Source of the DNA: Solirubrobacterales bacterium
Lineage (GTDB): Bacteria > Actinomycetota > Thermoleophilia > Solirubrobacterales > 70-9
Direction of reading: 5' to 3'
NCBI GenBank assembly: GCA_030835185.1
Contig: JAUQWL010000145.1
Span: 1 to 24,814 of the forward strand
DNA: 24,814 nt
The notes under the pieces are model-generated. The model ran no database searches, was not told the origin of the DNA, and worked only from the letters and a program-made list of their open reading frames with translations. Positions 14,830-24,779 of this stretch are shown here, piece by piece. How positions within the stretch are numbered: position 1 is the stretch's first letter; every line of letters begins with the position of its first letter. The position numbers and the translations under genes are program-made.

Positions 14830-14991
14830 GTGAGCGACCGGGCGCTACGGAACGATCGGGCGCTACGGAACGATCGGGCACTACGGAACGACCGGGAGCT
14901 ACGGAACGTCGGGTGCCGCCCGACATCCTCACTGCCGGCCGGGTCCGATGCAGGCCGGAACGAGAGGAGGTTCGGTCTCAGAGGACCTTGA
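14830..14991 (+). other. Possible repeat micro-ORF (speculative)
   Basis: GTG to TGA encodes 53 residues in which the 18-bp repeat reads as four copies of D-R-(A/E)-L-R-N. Three of the four differences between units are silent in this frame. A minus-strand frame (FRSARS) is also open and also mostly silent, so the bias does not prove coding. There is no ribosome-binding site, and the last 14 bases overlap the convergent gene. Confidence 0.15.
14836..14907. repeat. 18-bp tandem repeat, four copies
   Basis: Four head-to-tail 18-base units, the first GACCGGGCGCTACGGAAC, at 14836, 14854, 14872 and 14890. Units differ by only one or two bases (T for C at the third base, A for G in one copy, GAG for GCG in the last). 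A partial fifth copy begins at 14908. The array fills most of the gap between the alpha/beta-hydrolase-like gene and the convergent zinc-ribbon gene. Confidence 0.92.
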
Positions 14992-15601
14992 GGCGAATCC
15001 GGGAGGCCCCGCCACGGCCGATCAGGCCGCCGATCAGCTCGACAGGTACCGCGAACAACATCGAAGGAACCGCGAGCACGACCGTGATGAAAGCGTCGAG
15101 GCGTCGCCGCCACGCTTTGCGGGAAGGCGTGGCGCGGGCCCGGCCGAATCTGCCCAGAGCGAGGTTGTGACCGAATGTGAACATGTTGATCCCGCTCTGC
15201 CACATCATCAGGATCCCGGTTCCGGGCAACCAGCGGCTCGAATCGAGTACCTGGTCACGGTTGGAAACCAGTCGGACGATCGATTCGGGTGTGAAACGGT
15301 AAGCCCGGTCGGTGCCCAGGCCACTCCATGCGCCGCCGGTGAGCTGCGACTGGAAGGAAGCCCTGTTCTCGAAGATGATCGCTCCGTCCTCTCCGGAGTC
15401 GTGATCGAGGTCGGCGAGGGCATCCCCGGTGGTTCCCGTCCGGCCGAGTACGCCGAGGCCGCAGGCCTCGCAGCGGTGTGCGAGTCCGGTCTCCACCGGC
15501 AACTCGACCCAGACGAACAGTGGTTCGCCGCAGGCCGGACAAGGCGGGTTCTCCGGGCCGGCACCGGCTTCGAGCGGAACTGTGGGCAGGTCGGGACGCA
15601 T
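14978..15601 (-). CDS. Zinc-ribbon membrane-associated hypothetical protein, 207 aa
   Basis: The protein starts with a two-CxxC zinc ribbon: CPAC (21-24) and CEAC (44-47). A mixed region follows, then a segment LMMWQSGINMFTFGHNLALG and a hydrophobic helix (AFITVVLAVPSMLFAVPVELIGGLIG) before a basic tail. The 'MWQ...FTFGHN' segment resembles what I recall from the ends of some actinobacterial SAM-methyltransferase-like proteins, but the methyltransferase core is not present. It is probably membrane-associated, with the ribbon in the cytoplasm. ATG 15601 is chosen because a TACGCT hexamer lies nine bases upstream and the start is divergent from the 63-aa gene. The open frame up to 15721 is antisense to that gene. 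Confidence 0.7.
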   Translation of the reverse strand: MRPDLPTVPLEAGAGPENPPCPACGEPLFVWVELPVETGLAHRCEACGLGVLGRTGTTGDALADLDHDSGEDGAIIFENRASFQSQLTGGAWSGLGTDRAYRFTPESIVRLVSNRDQVLDSSRWLPGTGILMMWQSGINMFTFGHNLALGRFGRARATPSRKAWRRRLDAFITVVLAVPSMLFAVPVELIGGLIGRGGASRIRLKVL

Positions 15602-15609
15602 GGTCGCTG

Positions 15610-15616
15610 TAGCGTA
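15610..15616. promoter_or_regulatory. Shared symmetric -10 element, divergent leaderless promoter pair
   Basis: TAGCGTA gives TAGCGT on the plus strand, eight bases before ATG 15624, and TACGCT on the minus strand, nine bases before ATG 15601. This is the same layout as at 11756-11762. No Shine-Dalgarno sequence precedes either gene. Confidence 0.55.
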
Positions 15617-15623
15617 GTGAGCG

Positions 15624-15815
15624 ATGGAAGCAGGTGACTCAGAGACCCGGGACCGCTTCGAGCGCTCGATCTCCGCGGCGGCGCCGCTGCTTGATCTGGT
15701 GCTGGCGGTCGGCGATCGCATATCGAAGCTGATCGAGCCGAACGACTACGAGTACTACCCGGTCCGGGAAGAAGACCCGGAAGACGCCACCCGGTCTCAG
15801 GTGCGCAGCCGGTAG
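15624..15815 (+). CDS. Small hypothetical protein, 63 aa
   Basis: A short charged protein with an N-terminal amphipathic helix (ETRDRFERSISAAAPLLDLVLAVGDRISKLI) and a Tyr-rich 'PNDYEYYPVREEDPED' tail. I cannot assign a function. The leaderless-type TAGCGT hexamer eight bases before the ATG and the divergent partner support it being a real gene. It lies 25 bases before the multi-pass membrane protein gene in the same direction and may share its transcript. Confidence 0.6.
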   Translation: MEAGDSETRDRFERSISAAAPLLDLVLAVGDRISKLIEPNDYEYYPVREEDPEDATRSQVRSR

Positions 15816-15840
15816 GCTTGCCCGGACCTTTCCTCCACCG

Positions 15841-16920
15841 ATGATCAGCAAGAAACAATTCCTCGAACGCGAGCGCCGCTGGGCGATTCTCGCCGGCATC
15901 GCTTCAGTCGCGGGCGTGGCTCTCATTCTCGCTTCGTTTGGCGCTTCGGCCGCCGGAGTCCGGACCGTGGCCGGTGTGGCCGACCGGCTGCTGGAGGTCG
16001 ACGCCAACCGCAGCGAGCTGATCGTCGCCAGCATCGTCCAGTGCCTCGGCTGGCTCCTGCTGGCGGTCCCGCTTGTCTACCTGTTCAAAGCGGCTTCGGC
16101 CCGGGCACCCCAGGTCCGGCGCGGACTGATCGGCGTGGTGATCGCCGCTCCGATCTTCCTCGGTATCGGCGGGCTGCTCAGCGCCGCATCGGTGCTCGAC
16201 GCTGCGACCGAGTTCAAGAACACCCCGGCCTCTGAGATCACCAAGTGTGTCGGTGAGAAACAGGCTGAAGACAGCGGTTCGGACCCGGCCGGCACAACAG
16301 GTAAGGGCGATGGCGCAGATACCGGCGGTGGCGTGGTCGCAGGGCCGGAATCCGACGGTGCATCCCCCGAGATCATCGAAGAGTGTCGCGACGACGCAGC
16401 CCGTGATGCACGCACCGGTACCGCATATGCCGGCTTCGAGACCGGGCTCGGGCTGGCCGGCCTCCTCGGGTTCACGATCTCGGTCGTCTACTGTGCCCTC
16501 TGGGGCATGAGGACCGGCCTGCTGACCCGCTTCTGGGGTTCGCTCGGAATCGCCCTGGGTGCGGTCTTCGTCTTCTTCACGCTCTTCACCCTGGTCTGGT
16601 TCATCTACCTGGGCCTGCTGTTCGCCGGCTGGGTGCCGGGCGGACGGCCTCCGGCCTGGGCTTCCGGCGAGGCGATGCCCTGGCCCAAGGGCGGACGCCG
16701 GGGTGACAGCGATCCGGACGGTGACGACGGCGGCCCGGGGGGTCCTGACGGCGACCCGTCTGGCAGCGGATCTGGCGGTGGCGCCGTTCTGGAAGGCTAC
16801 GGCGAGCCGGTCGAGGACCACACAGGCATCGATCCTGCCGACCTCGAGCCGACCGAAGCCCCCGAGCCTTCTCAGTCACCGCAGATTGAACGGCGCAAGC
16901 GCAAGAAGCGGAGCGGCTGA
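15841..16920 (+). CDS. Multi-pass membrane protein, 359 aa, unknown function
   Basis: About six hydrophobic helices are visible: near 16-38, 61-85 and 95-118, then after a loop about 205-225, 229-250 and 252-272. The loop between helices three and four (about 130-195) is long, rich in Gly, Asp and Ser, with two cysteines (TKCVGEK and EECRDDA) that could pair outside the membrane. The C-terminal tail is extremely Gly/Asp-rich (SDPDGDDGGPGGPDGDPSG) and ends in a basic cluster, RRKRKKRSG. No transport or enzyme motif is recognised. Gene start is ATG 15841; no strong ribosome-binding site. The PucR gene follows after nine bases, so they are co-transcribed. Confidence 0.72.
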   Translation: MISKKQFLERERRWAILAGIASVAGVALILASFGASAAGVRTVAGVADRLLEVDANRSELIVASIVQCLGWLLLAVPLVYLFKAASARAPQVRRGLIGVVIAAPIFLGIGGLLSAASVLDAATEFKNTPASEITKCVGEKQAEDSGSDPAGTTGKGDGADTGGGVVAGPESDGASPEIIEECRDDAARDARTGTAYAGFETGLGLAGLLGFTISVVYCALWGMRTGLLTRFWGSLGIALGAVFVFFTLFTLVWFIYLGLLFAGWVPGGRPPAWASGEAMPWPKGGRRGDSDPDGDDGGPGGPDGDPSGSGSGGGAVLEGYGEPVEDHTGIDPADLEPTEAPEPSQSPQIERRKRKKRSG

Positions 16921-16929
16921 GCCGAGGCC

Positions 16930-18549
16930 ATGGCCAGCCCGGCTCTGACCGTTGCCGAGTTCATCGAGCTTCCCGTAGTAAAGGCCGCCCTGCCCGAGTT
17001 GGTGGCCGGCCGGCAGGGCCTCGAGGCCGAGGTCCGCTGGGTCCACAGCCTCGACGTGCCGGATGTCGCCAACCTCCTGCACGGCGGCGAGATGATCCTG
17101 ACCACCGGCGTTTCGGTCGGCGCCGACGCAACCGCACAGCGGTCCTTCGTCCGGGATCTGGTCGCCGAGGGTGCTGTCGGCGTCGCGGTCGAACTCGGCC
17201 TGGCCTGGCGCCGTGAGTTGCCCAGGGCTCTGGTCGACGAAGCCGAACGGCGTGGCCTGCCGATGGTCGCGCTGAAGCGCGGTGTCCGTTTTGTCGAGGT
17301 GTCCGAGGCGGTCAACGGCAGCCTGCTCAACAGCGGCTACGCTCTGGCCCGCCGTGGTGAAGAGCTGCACCGGAATCTCGATGCTCTCGTGCTCGAGGGT
17401 GCCGGAGCCGAGGCGGTGCTGGCCGAGGTTTCGCGCCAGATCTCGAATCCGGTGGTGCTCGAGGACGCCCGGGGTGAGCTGGTCGCCTTCAGCTCGGCTA
17501 CGGAGTCCGAGTCGTCGGTGATCGATTCCTGGTCGGGGTTGAAGTGGTCGGAGCGCGACTCGACCGAGGCCGAAGGTGCGATCTCCATGCCGGTCACCGT
17601 TCGGCGGAGGACCTGGGGCCGGGTTATCGCGATCCAGTCAGGCGTCGAGTTCGACCGGTTCGTCCCGATCGCGATGGAACGGGCGGCCGTCGCAGTCGGT
17701 CTCGGTCTGATGCGGGGCGGGGAGGAAGAAGAACTGCGCGCCCGGTCGCGCGGCAATCTGATGTTCGAGCTGGCCGGCGGCCTGATCGACCCGCTGACCG
17801 CCACGAGGCGCGCGTCAACCCTCGGCTTCCCTCGTCGTCACGGTGAGCTGGTCCCCGTCGCGGCGGTCTGGAGAGCGGGCGCGCCCGAGACGGAGGGTGG
17901 CTTCGAACAGGCCTGGACACCGCTGATCGCCCCGATTCGCTCGGCACTTTCAGAACCGGACCGGCCGGCGCTGGTCGGCTCTCGCGGAAACTGCATGCTG
18001 GGTGTGCTCGACCGCGGCTCGAAAGGGTCGGGGCCGGATGACACTGACTCGCGTCAGCGGCTTGCCAGGCGTTTCGCCGGCACCCTGAAGCGAAACGAGG
18101 TGGACCCCGACAACGTCGCGCTCGCGATCGGTTCGGCCACCGACGACTGGGCTTCGCTGCCCGACGCGCTGGTCCGCGCGAGACTCGCCGCCGAGTCCGG
18201 TGCGGCCGGCCCCGTGCGGGCCTGGCACTATGCCGGACGGACCACAATCGGCCAGCTGCTGCTGTCGATGCGAGGTACCCCCGAGCTGGTCGAGTTCAGC
18301 CAGGAGCGACTGGGGCCACTGCTCGACCTCGGTGGCGAGCGCGGCCGCGATCTGCTCGAGACCCTGGAGGTCTACCTCCACTGTGGCGGCCGCAAGACCG
18401 AGACCGCCGGACGGCTCGGAATCGAGCGACAGTCGCTCTATCATCGCCTGGCGAGGATCGAGGACATCCTTGATGTCGATCTCAAGGACGGCGATTCCGC
18501 TCTCGCCCTCCACCTGGCGGTGATGATCAGGCGTCTGCTCACCGGCTGA
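16930..18549 (+). CDS. PucR-family transcriptional regulator
   Basis: A 539-aa regulator. The N-terminal PucR domain (about 5-125) contains EVRWVHSLDVPDVANLLHGGEMILTTG (split here by length: RWVHSLDVPD, then GGEMILTTG) and AVGVAVELG. A middle GAF/GGDEF-like sensory part follows. The end (about 480-538) has the PucR-type helix-turn-helix: LLETLEVYLHCGGRKTETAG, then RLGIERQSLYHRLARIEDIL. Relatives control purine, amino-acid or polyamine catabolism with a bound metabolite. The start is ATG 16930, with GAGG upstream, nine bases after the membrane protein. It converges on and overlaps (11 bases) the APC permease, a plausible but unproven target. Confidence 0.93.
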   Translation: MASPALTVAEFIELPVVKAALPELVAGRQGLEAEVRWVHSLDVPDVANLLHGGEMILTTGVSVGADATAQRSFVRDLVAEGAVGVAVELGLAWRRELPRALVDEAERRGLPMVALKRGVRFVEVSEAVNGSLLNSGYALARRGEELHRNLDALVLEGAGAEAVLAEVSRQISNPVVLEDARGELVAFSSATESESSVIDSWSGLKWSERDSTEAEGAISMPVTVRRRTWGRVIAIQSGVEFDRFVPIAMERAAVAVGLGLMRGGEEEELRARSRGNLMFELAGGLIDPLTATRRASTLGFPRRHGELVPVAAVWRAGAPETEGGFEQAWTPLIAPIRSALSEPDRPALVGSRGNCMLGVLDRGSKGSGPDDTDSRQRLARRFAGTLKRNEVDPDNVALAIGSATDDWASLPDALVRARLAAESGAAGPVRAWHYAGRTTIGQLLLSMRGTPELVEFSQERLGPLLDLGGERGRDLLETLEVYLHCGGRKTETAGRLGIERQSLYHRLARIEDILDVDLKDGDSALALHLAVMIRRLLTG

Positions 18550-19848
18550 TCTTCCACAGCAATCCGCCGATCAGCAGCAGGACTCCGGCGCGGGCGAAGG
18601 TCTGGGCGTCCTTGGTGGTCATCACGGCGACCGAGACGACCATGCCGATGACCGGCATCACGGTCGGCGACCGGAAGTGCGGCTGGGTCACGGTCTCTTT
18701 TCGAAGTACGAGCACGGAGGCGTTGACCGAGGCGAAGACGATCAACAGCAAGAGGACCGTCGTGTCGGCCAGCTCGCCGATCTCACCGGTGAGCAGCAGC
18801 ACTACGGTGACGGCTGCTGTGAAGGCAATCGCCACCCAGGGGGTGCGGCGCGAAGGGTGGATTCTGCCGAAGGCTTGCGGGACGATGCCCTCGCCGGCCA
18901 TCCCGTAGAGCAGCCTCGAAGCCATGATCATGTTGATCAACGCGCCATTGGCGAGCGCGAACAGGGCGATCGCCGAGAAGACCCGGTCCGGTACCGCCAG
19001 TGGCCCGGTCGAGGTCACTTCGAGCAGCGGCCCGTCGGACGACGCCAGTACCCCGGTCGGCACCACCATCGAGGCGATCACCGTGACGAAGAGGTAGATC
19101 ACTCCTGCGACCATCAGGCCTCCGAACAATGCCCAGGGAAAATCCACCCGGGGCCGCCGGGTCTCCTCGGCGAGGTTGACCGAATCCTCGAAGCCCAGCA
19201 GGGCGAAGAAGGCAAGGCCGGCTCCGCTGAGCAGCGCGATCATGACGCTGCTTCCTTCCCTGAACTGCAGGGCACGCCCCGGGTCGCCGAGCCCGTCACC
19301 CAGCGCGGCCGCCCCGATGACGACCACCAGCAGCAGCCCGGCCACTTCGATCGTCGTCAGGATGAAGTTGAAACGCATGCTGCCCCTGATACCCCTCAGG
19401 TTGATCAGCGAGATCGCCAGGATGAACGCGATGCCCACCAGGGCGACGGGCAGCGTTACGAAGGCGCTCAGGTAGTCACCGCTGAAAGCGCGGGCGATCG
19501 TCGCCGCAGAGGCGAGACCGGAGGCGACGACCGCGAAGGCGACCATGAAGGTGAAGAAGGGCCGGCCGAAAGCCCGGTTGACGTAGAGCGCCGCACCGGC
19601 CGCTTTCGGGTACTTGGTGACCAGCTCGGCATATGCGAAGGCGGTGAACAGCGCGAGCAGCAGCGCCAGCAGAAAGGCGGCCCAGATCGCACCGCCCGTT
19701 TTCGCCCCGACCTCGCCCACGAGGGCGTAGATACCCGCTCCGAGAACATCGCCGATCACGAAGAAGGTCAGCATGCGCCGCGAGATCACCCGCTCCAGCG
19801 GGCCGTCCCCTGGCTCCTGTCCTGCTGCCCGGTGGTCCCGGGCCGGGG

Positions 19849-19852
<4 letters not shown>
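18539..19852 (-). CDS. APC-superfamily amino-acid permease
   Basis: A 437-aa integral membrane transporter with about twelve hydrophobic segments. The first helix holds VIGDVLGAGIYALVGEVG, matching the unwound substrate-binding helix of the APC fold (IG-x-x-IGAGI). GFEDSVNLAEETRRPR after the sixth region is the family's E-E-x-(R/K)-P loop. The ligand is probably an amino acid; a cationic one cannot be excluded. The start is TTG 19852, overlapping the acetyl-CoA synthetase stop (TTGA), so coupling is likely. A GTG at codon 22 is an alternative, but TTG keeps the usual N-terminal LERVISRRML. The stop overlaps the PucR gene by 11 bases. It ends at TGA 18539-18541. Confidence 0.9.
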
Positions 19853-21822
<1,970 letters not shown>

Positions 21823-21829
21823 GATCACT

Positions 21830-21835
21830 CTCCTC
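21830..21835 (-). promoter_or_regulatory. Shine-Dalgarno sequence of acetyl-CoA synthetase
   Basis: GAGGAG on the minus strand, seven bases before ATG 21822. Its spacing rules out the GTG at 21828. Confidence 0.75.
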
Positions 21836-21851
21836 GGGGGATTTCGCCAGC

Positions 21852-21857
21852 ATCGTA
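21852..21857 (-). promoter_or_regulatory. Candidate -10 of acetyl-CoA synthetase
   Basis: TACGAT on the minus strand, about 29 bases before the start, leaving a short leader that contains the Shine-Dalgarno sequence. No convincing -35. Confidence 0.4.
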
Positions 21858-21960
21858 AACCTATGCCGCCGCCGGAGGCCGGGGCGGACGCTCTTCCCGT
21901 GGAGTCCGGGGTCCGGACCGGATCGGTCAGTGGATCGGAAGCGCCGCGAACGCCACCGGC

Positions 21961-21966
21961 TACGAT
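21961..21966 (+). promoter_or_regulatory. Candidate -10 of msrB
   Basis: TACGAT, 35 bases before ATG 22002, identical to the hexamer upstream of the divergent acetyl-CoA synthetase. AAGGG lies about ten bases before the ATG. Confidence 0.35.
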
Positions 21967-22001
21967 GGCCTTTGACGAAGCACCGACAAGGGTGGCCGCA
22001 G

Positions 22002-22412
22002 ATGGACAAATCTGATTCGAAGCTCAGCAAATCTGATTCGCAGTGGAAGGACCAACTCTCCGGGGAAGCGTACGAGGTGACGAGGCTCGGCTCGACGGAG
22101 CGGCCTTTTACGGGACCGTTCCTCGACAACAAGGCCGACGGCACCTACCGCTGTGTCTGCTGCGGTGCTGAACTTTTCGACTCGGAAGCGAAGTTCGACT
22201 CTGGAACCGGCTGGCCCAGCTTCACCGAGCCGGCCAATCTGGCCAATGTCGAGTTGAGACAGGATCGCGGCCACGGCATGGTCAGGACCGAAGTGGTCTG
22301 CAGAAGCTGTGACGCGCATCTCGGCCATGTCTTCGACGATGGCCCGGGCCCGGGCGGTCAGAGATTCTGCATCAACGGCTGTGCCCTGAATTTCGCCGAC
22401 AGGAACGGCTAA
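22002..22412 (+). CDS. msrB: Peptide-methionine (R)-S-oxide reductase MsrB
   Basis: Repairs the R form of oxidised methionine in proteins. The product is 136 aa, normal for a single-domain MsrB. Zinc is held by C51/C54 (YRCVCCGAELF) and C100/C103 (CRSCDAHLGHVF). GTGWPSF (68-74) lines the pocket, and the catalytic Cys123 lies in RFCINGCALNF. The position where many MsrBs carry the resolving Cys (before GWPSF) is Thr-Gly, so recycling may use a different Cys (127 is near) or direct thioredoxin attack. The first 14 residues are a Lys/Ser/Asp-rich tail. ATG 22002 is chosen over the frame's earlier starts because AAGGG precedes it and the family begins soon after. It converges on the response regulator. 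Confidence 0.93.
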   Translation: MDKSDSKLSKSDSQWKDQLSGEAYEVTRLGSTERPFTGPFLDNKADGTYRCVCCGAELFDSEAKFDSGTGWPSFTEPANLANVELRQDRGHGMVRTEVVCRSCDAHLGHVFDDGPGPGGQRFCINGCALNFADRNG

Positions 22413-22418
22413 CCGGCT

Positions 22419-23081
22419 TCAGTCGCGACCTTCATTTTCGGGCAGGTCCTGCAGGAAGTGGTAGCGGGTGGCGATCGCCACGGCCTGAGTACGGGTCTTC
22501 ACGCCGAGTTTGTGGATCGCATTGCGCACGTGGGTATAGACCGTGGCCGGGTGGATCCCGATCTGCTCGGAAACCCCGGTGGCCCGCATGCCGTCGGCCA
22601 ACAGATTCAGTATCTGCCGCTCGCGCGGCGTCAGTGAGCGCAGTCTGAGCAGTTCGTTGCCATTCCCGTTTGCATCGGTACGATCGCCCGGTTCGAACGG
22701 GAAGCGGGTCTCGCCCTCGAGCACGGTCCTCGCGGCGGGAACGATTGCCTTGGTCGATTCGGATTTTCCGACGAATCCCCGGGCCCCCGAGTCCGCGACC
22801 AGGCGGATCAGGTCCGGCTGCTCGTGGGCACTGAAAACCATGATCCGGAGATCGGGCTGTTCCTTGAGGAGTTCGCTCATGAGCGCGATACCGTTGGAAT
22901 CCGGCAGTTCGATGTCGAGGATGACCAGGTCGGGGCCGGTTGCCCGGACGGCCCGCAGCATCGCTTCCCGGTCGCCGACCTCGGCGACCACCCTGAAGTC
23001 CTGCTCGGCTTCGATCTGGGCGCGCAGTGCCTCGCGGACGATCTCGTGGTCGTCGCAGATCATGACTCCTGTGGTTCCCAT
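22419..23081 (-). CDS. NarL/LuxR-type response regulator
   Basis: A 220-aa two-domain regulator. The receiver has the acidic pair Asp10/Asp11, phospho-acceptor Asp56 (LVILDIELPDSNG), Ser84 and Lys106 (FVGKSES). A short acidic linker leads to the LuxR-type helix-turn-helix: SLTPRERQILNLLADGM, then IGIHPATVYTHVRNAIHKLG. It should bind DNA as a phosphorylated dimer. No sensor kinase is adjacent, so it is an orphan here; the PAS kinase of 6608-7657 is 15 kb away and has its own receiver. The start is ATG 23081; CATACT nine bases upstream may be its -10. It converges on msrB with six bases between. Confidence 0.93.
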   Translation of the reverse strand: MGTTGVMICDDHEIVREALRAQIEAEQDFRVVAEVGDREAMLRAVRATGPDLVILDIELPDSNGIALMSELLKEQPDLRIMVFSAHEQPDLIRLVADSGARGFVGKSESTKAIVPAARTVLEGETRFPFEPGDRTDANGNGNELLRLRSLTPRERQILNLLADGMRATGVSEQIGIHPATVYTHVRNAIHKLGVKTRTQAVAIATRYHFLQDLPENEGRD

Positions 23082-23110
23082 TGACCGGCGAGTATGTCAG
23101 TAGAGACGGG

Positions 23111-24376
23111 TCAGGCGATTACTTCGGGGGCGCCGTGCTCGCACAGGACCCCGGGCACGGGAACGGAGCCGTCTTCGCGCTGATGGTTTTCCAGCAGGGC
23201 GATCAGCGTCCGGCTGATCGCGATCGCAGTGCCGTTGAGGGTGTTGACGAACTCGGGCGGCGCTTCCGGCCCGGGGCGAAACCGGCAGTCGAGCCGTCTG
23301 GCCTGAAAGTCGGTCGTATTCGAGCAGGAGGTCAGTTCGCGGTAGCGGCCCTGGCTCGGGATCCAGGCTTCGCAGTCGAACTTGCGCGCGGCGGAGCCAC
23401 CGAGATCCCCGACCGCGATATCGACCACGCGGTAAGGCAGTCCGAGCGAGCTGAGGATCTCTTCCTCGATCGAGAGGATGCGCTCGTGCTCCTCGCTCGC
23501 CCTGTCCGGCTCGACGAAGGAGAACATCTCGACCTTGTCGAACTGGTGAACCCGGAAGATGCCCCGCGTGTCGCGTCCGGCTGCGCCGGCCTCGCGGCGA
23601 AAGCAGGTCGAGAAGCCTGCGTAACGGATCGGCAGGTCGGCCGCATCGAGAATCGCGTCGGCATGGAGCGCGGCCAGCGGCACCTCGGATGTGCCGGCGA
23701 GGAAGAGCTCGTCCTTCGGGAGTTCGTAGATCTGGTCGCGGTCGCCCGGCAGCATCCCGGTTGCGAAAAGCGCCTCTTCGCGAACGAGGACCGGCGGGAT
23801 GACGGGTTCGTACCCGTGTCCGCGAAGCAGCGACATCGCCCAGCGGACCAGGGCGAATTCGAGCATGACCAGGTCACCTTTCAGGTAGGCGAATCTCGAG
23901 CCTGAGGCCCGGCCGGCCGCCTCCATCTCGATCATCGAGCCGGCGGCCGCAAGCTCCAGGTGGTCACGCACCTCGAAGTCGAAGTCCGGCGGGCTGCCGA
24001 CTTCGCGCAGCGTGACCGCGTCCTCGTCGGTGAAGCCGTCCGGACTGGCCGGGTCCGGCAGGTTGGGCAGTGCGGCGGCGATCCGGTCGCGCTTCTCCTC
24101 AACCTCGGAAAGTTCGACTTCCATGCGTTCGAGCCCGACCTTGAGGTCGCGCACTTCGGCGATCGCCCCGTCGGCGTTCTCACCGGCCTTCTTCGCCGCA
24201 CCGATCTGTTCGGAGGCCTGCCTGCGTCGGCTGCGGGCCGCTTCGATCTCCGGAAGCAGCTCGCGGCGGCGCTGATCGAGGGCGAGCAGTTCGTCGATCG
24301 ATTCGGCGGCACCGCGTCTGGCGAGCGCAGCCCTGATCCGCTCTGGCTCGGAGCGGATTAGCTTGAAGTCGAGCAC
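23111..24376 (-). CDS. serS: Seryl-tRNA synthetase
   Basis: Charges tRNA-Ser with serine; 421 aa, the normal bacterial length. The N-terminal helical arm (about 27-105), rich in Arg/Glu/Ala, is the coiled coil that holds the long variable arm of tRNA-Ser. The class II catalytic core follows: TSEVPLAALHAD (serine pocket), motif 2 STCFRREAGAAGRDTRGIFR and motif 3 LNGTAIAISRTLIALLE. The start is GTG 24376, giving the standard MLDFKLIRSEPE opening; AAGG lies unusually close to it. The frame stays open upstream, but that part overlaps the cytochrome gene, whose stop is 16 bases before this start. The two are probably on one transcript. Confidence 0.96.
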   Translation of the reverse strand: MLDFKLIRSEPERIRAALARRGAAESIDELLALDQRRRELLPEIEAARSRRRQASEQIGAAKKAGENADGAIAEVRDLKVGLERMEVELSEVEEKRDRIAAALPNLPDPASPDGFTDEDAVTLREVGSPPDFDFEVRDHLELAAAGSMIEMEAAGRASGSRFAYLKGDLVMLEFALVRWAMSLLRGHGYEPVIPPVLVREEALFATGMLPGDRDQIYELPKDELFLAGTSEVPLAALHADAILDAADLPIRYAGFSTCFRREAGAAGRDTRGIFRVHQFDKVEMFSFVEPDRASEEHERILSIEEEILSSLGLPYRVVDIAVGDLGGSAARKFDCEAWIPSQGRYRELTSCSNTTDFQARRLDCRFRPGPEAPPEFVNTLNGTAIAISRTLIALLENHQREDGSVPVPGVLCEHGAPEVIA

Positions 24377-24392
24377 GCCTTCGGAGGTTCGG

Positions 24393-24764
24393 CTACTCGC
24401 CGGCGTCGCTGCCGGCGTACTTGGCGACGAAGCGGGCGACCTCTTCGGCTTCGTCGCCGACCACGATGTTCTGCGGCATGATCGCGCCGGAGTAACCGCC
24501 GTTCTGGATCGCGTACAGCGCGGCGTCGAAAGTCTCGACACGCTGATCGAGGTTGGGGCCCTGGACCCGGGTCCCGCGGTTGCCGGTTCCTTCGGCTCCG
24601 GCGGGGGTGAGGGTGTGGCATCCGGCACAGTTGGACGCGAAGAGTTCGGCTCCGCGACGGTCCGGACTGTTCTCGGAAACCTGAATGCCCTCTTCTCCGA
24701 ATCCACATGCGGACAGGCCGAGGGCCGCGGTTACGGCAAGTGTTGTGATCAGAACGGCACGCAC
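24393..24764 (-). CDS. Cytochrome c, membrane-anchored lipoprotein
   Basis: A 123-aa class I cytochrome c exported as a lipoprotein. Residues 1-20 form the signal peptide ending in the lipobox LSAC, with Cys20 to be lipidated. The haem is held by CAGCH (46-50), and Met96 in AIMPQN is the likely sixth ligand. A NLDQRVETF segment and a C-terminal helix (EAEEVARFVAKYAG) complete the small fold. It should shuttle electrons outside the membrane, for example to a terminal oxidase; none is visible in the window. The start is GTG 24764. TATGAT nine bases upstream suggests a leaderless message. serS follows 16 bases after its stop. Confidence 0.93.
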   Translation of the reverse strand: MRAVLITTLAVTAALGLSACGFGEEGIQVSENSPDRRGAELFASNCAGCHTLTPAGAEGTGNRGTRVQGPNLDQRVETFDAALYAIQNGGYSGAIMPQNIVVGDEAEEVARFVAKYAGSDAGE

Positions 24765-24773
24765 AGCGACAGC

Positions 24774-24779
24774 ATCATA
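24774..24779 (-). promoter_or_regulatory. Candidate -10 of the cytochrome c-serS operon
   Basis: TATGAT on the minus strand, one base from the consensus TATAAT, nine bases before GTG 24764. With no Shine-Dalgarno sequence present this fits a leaderless start. Confidence 0.55.

Noticed and set aside
14836..14907. CRISPR array
   Set aside because: Units are directly adjacent with no spacers, so this is a simple tandem repeat.
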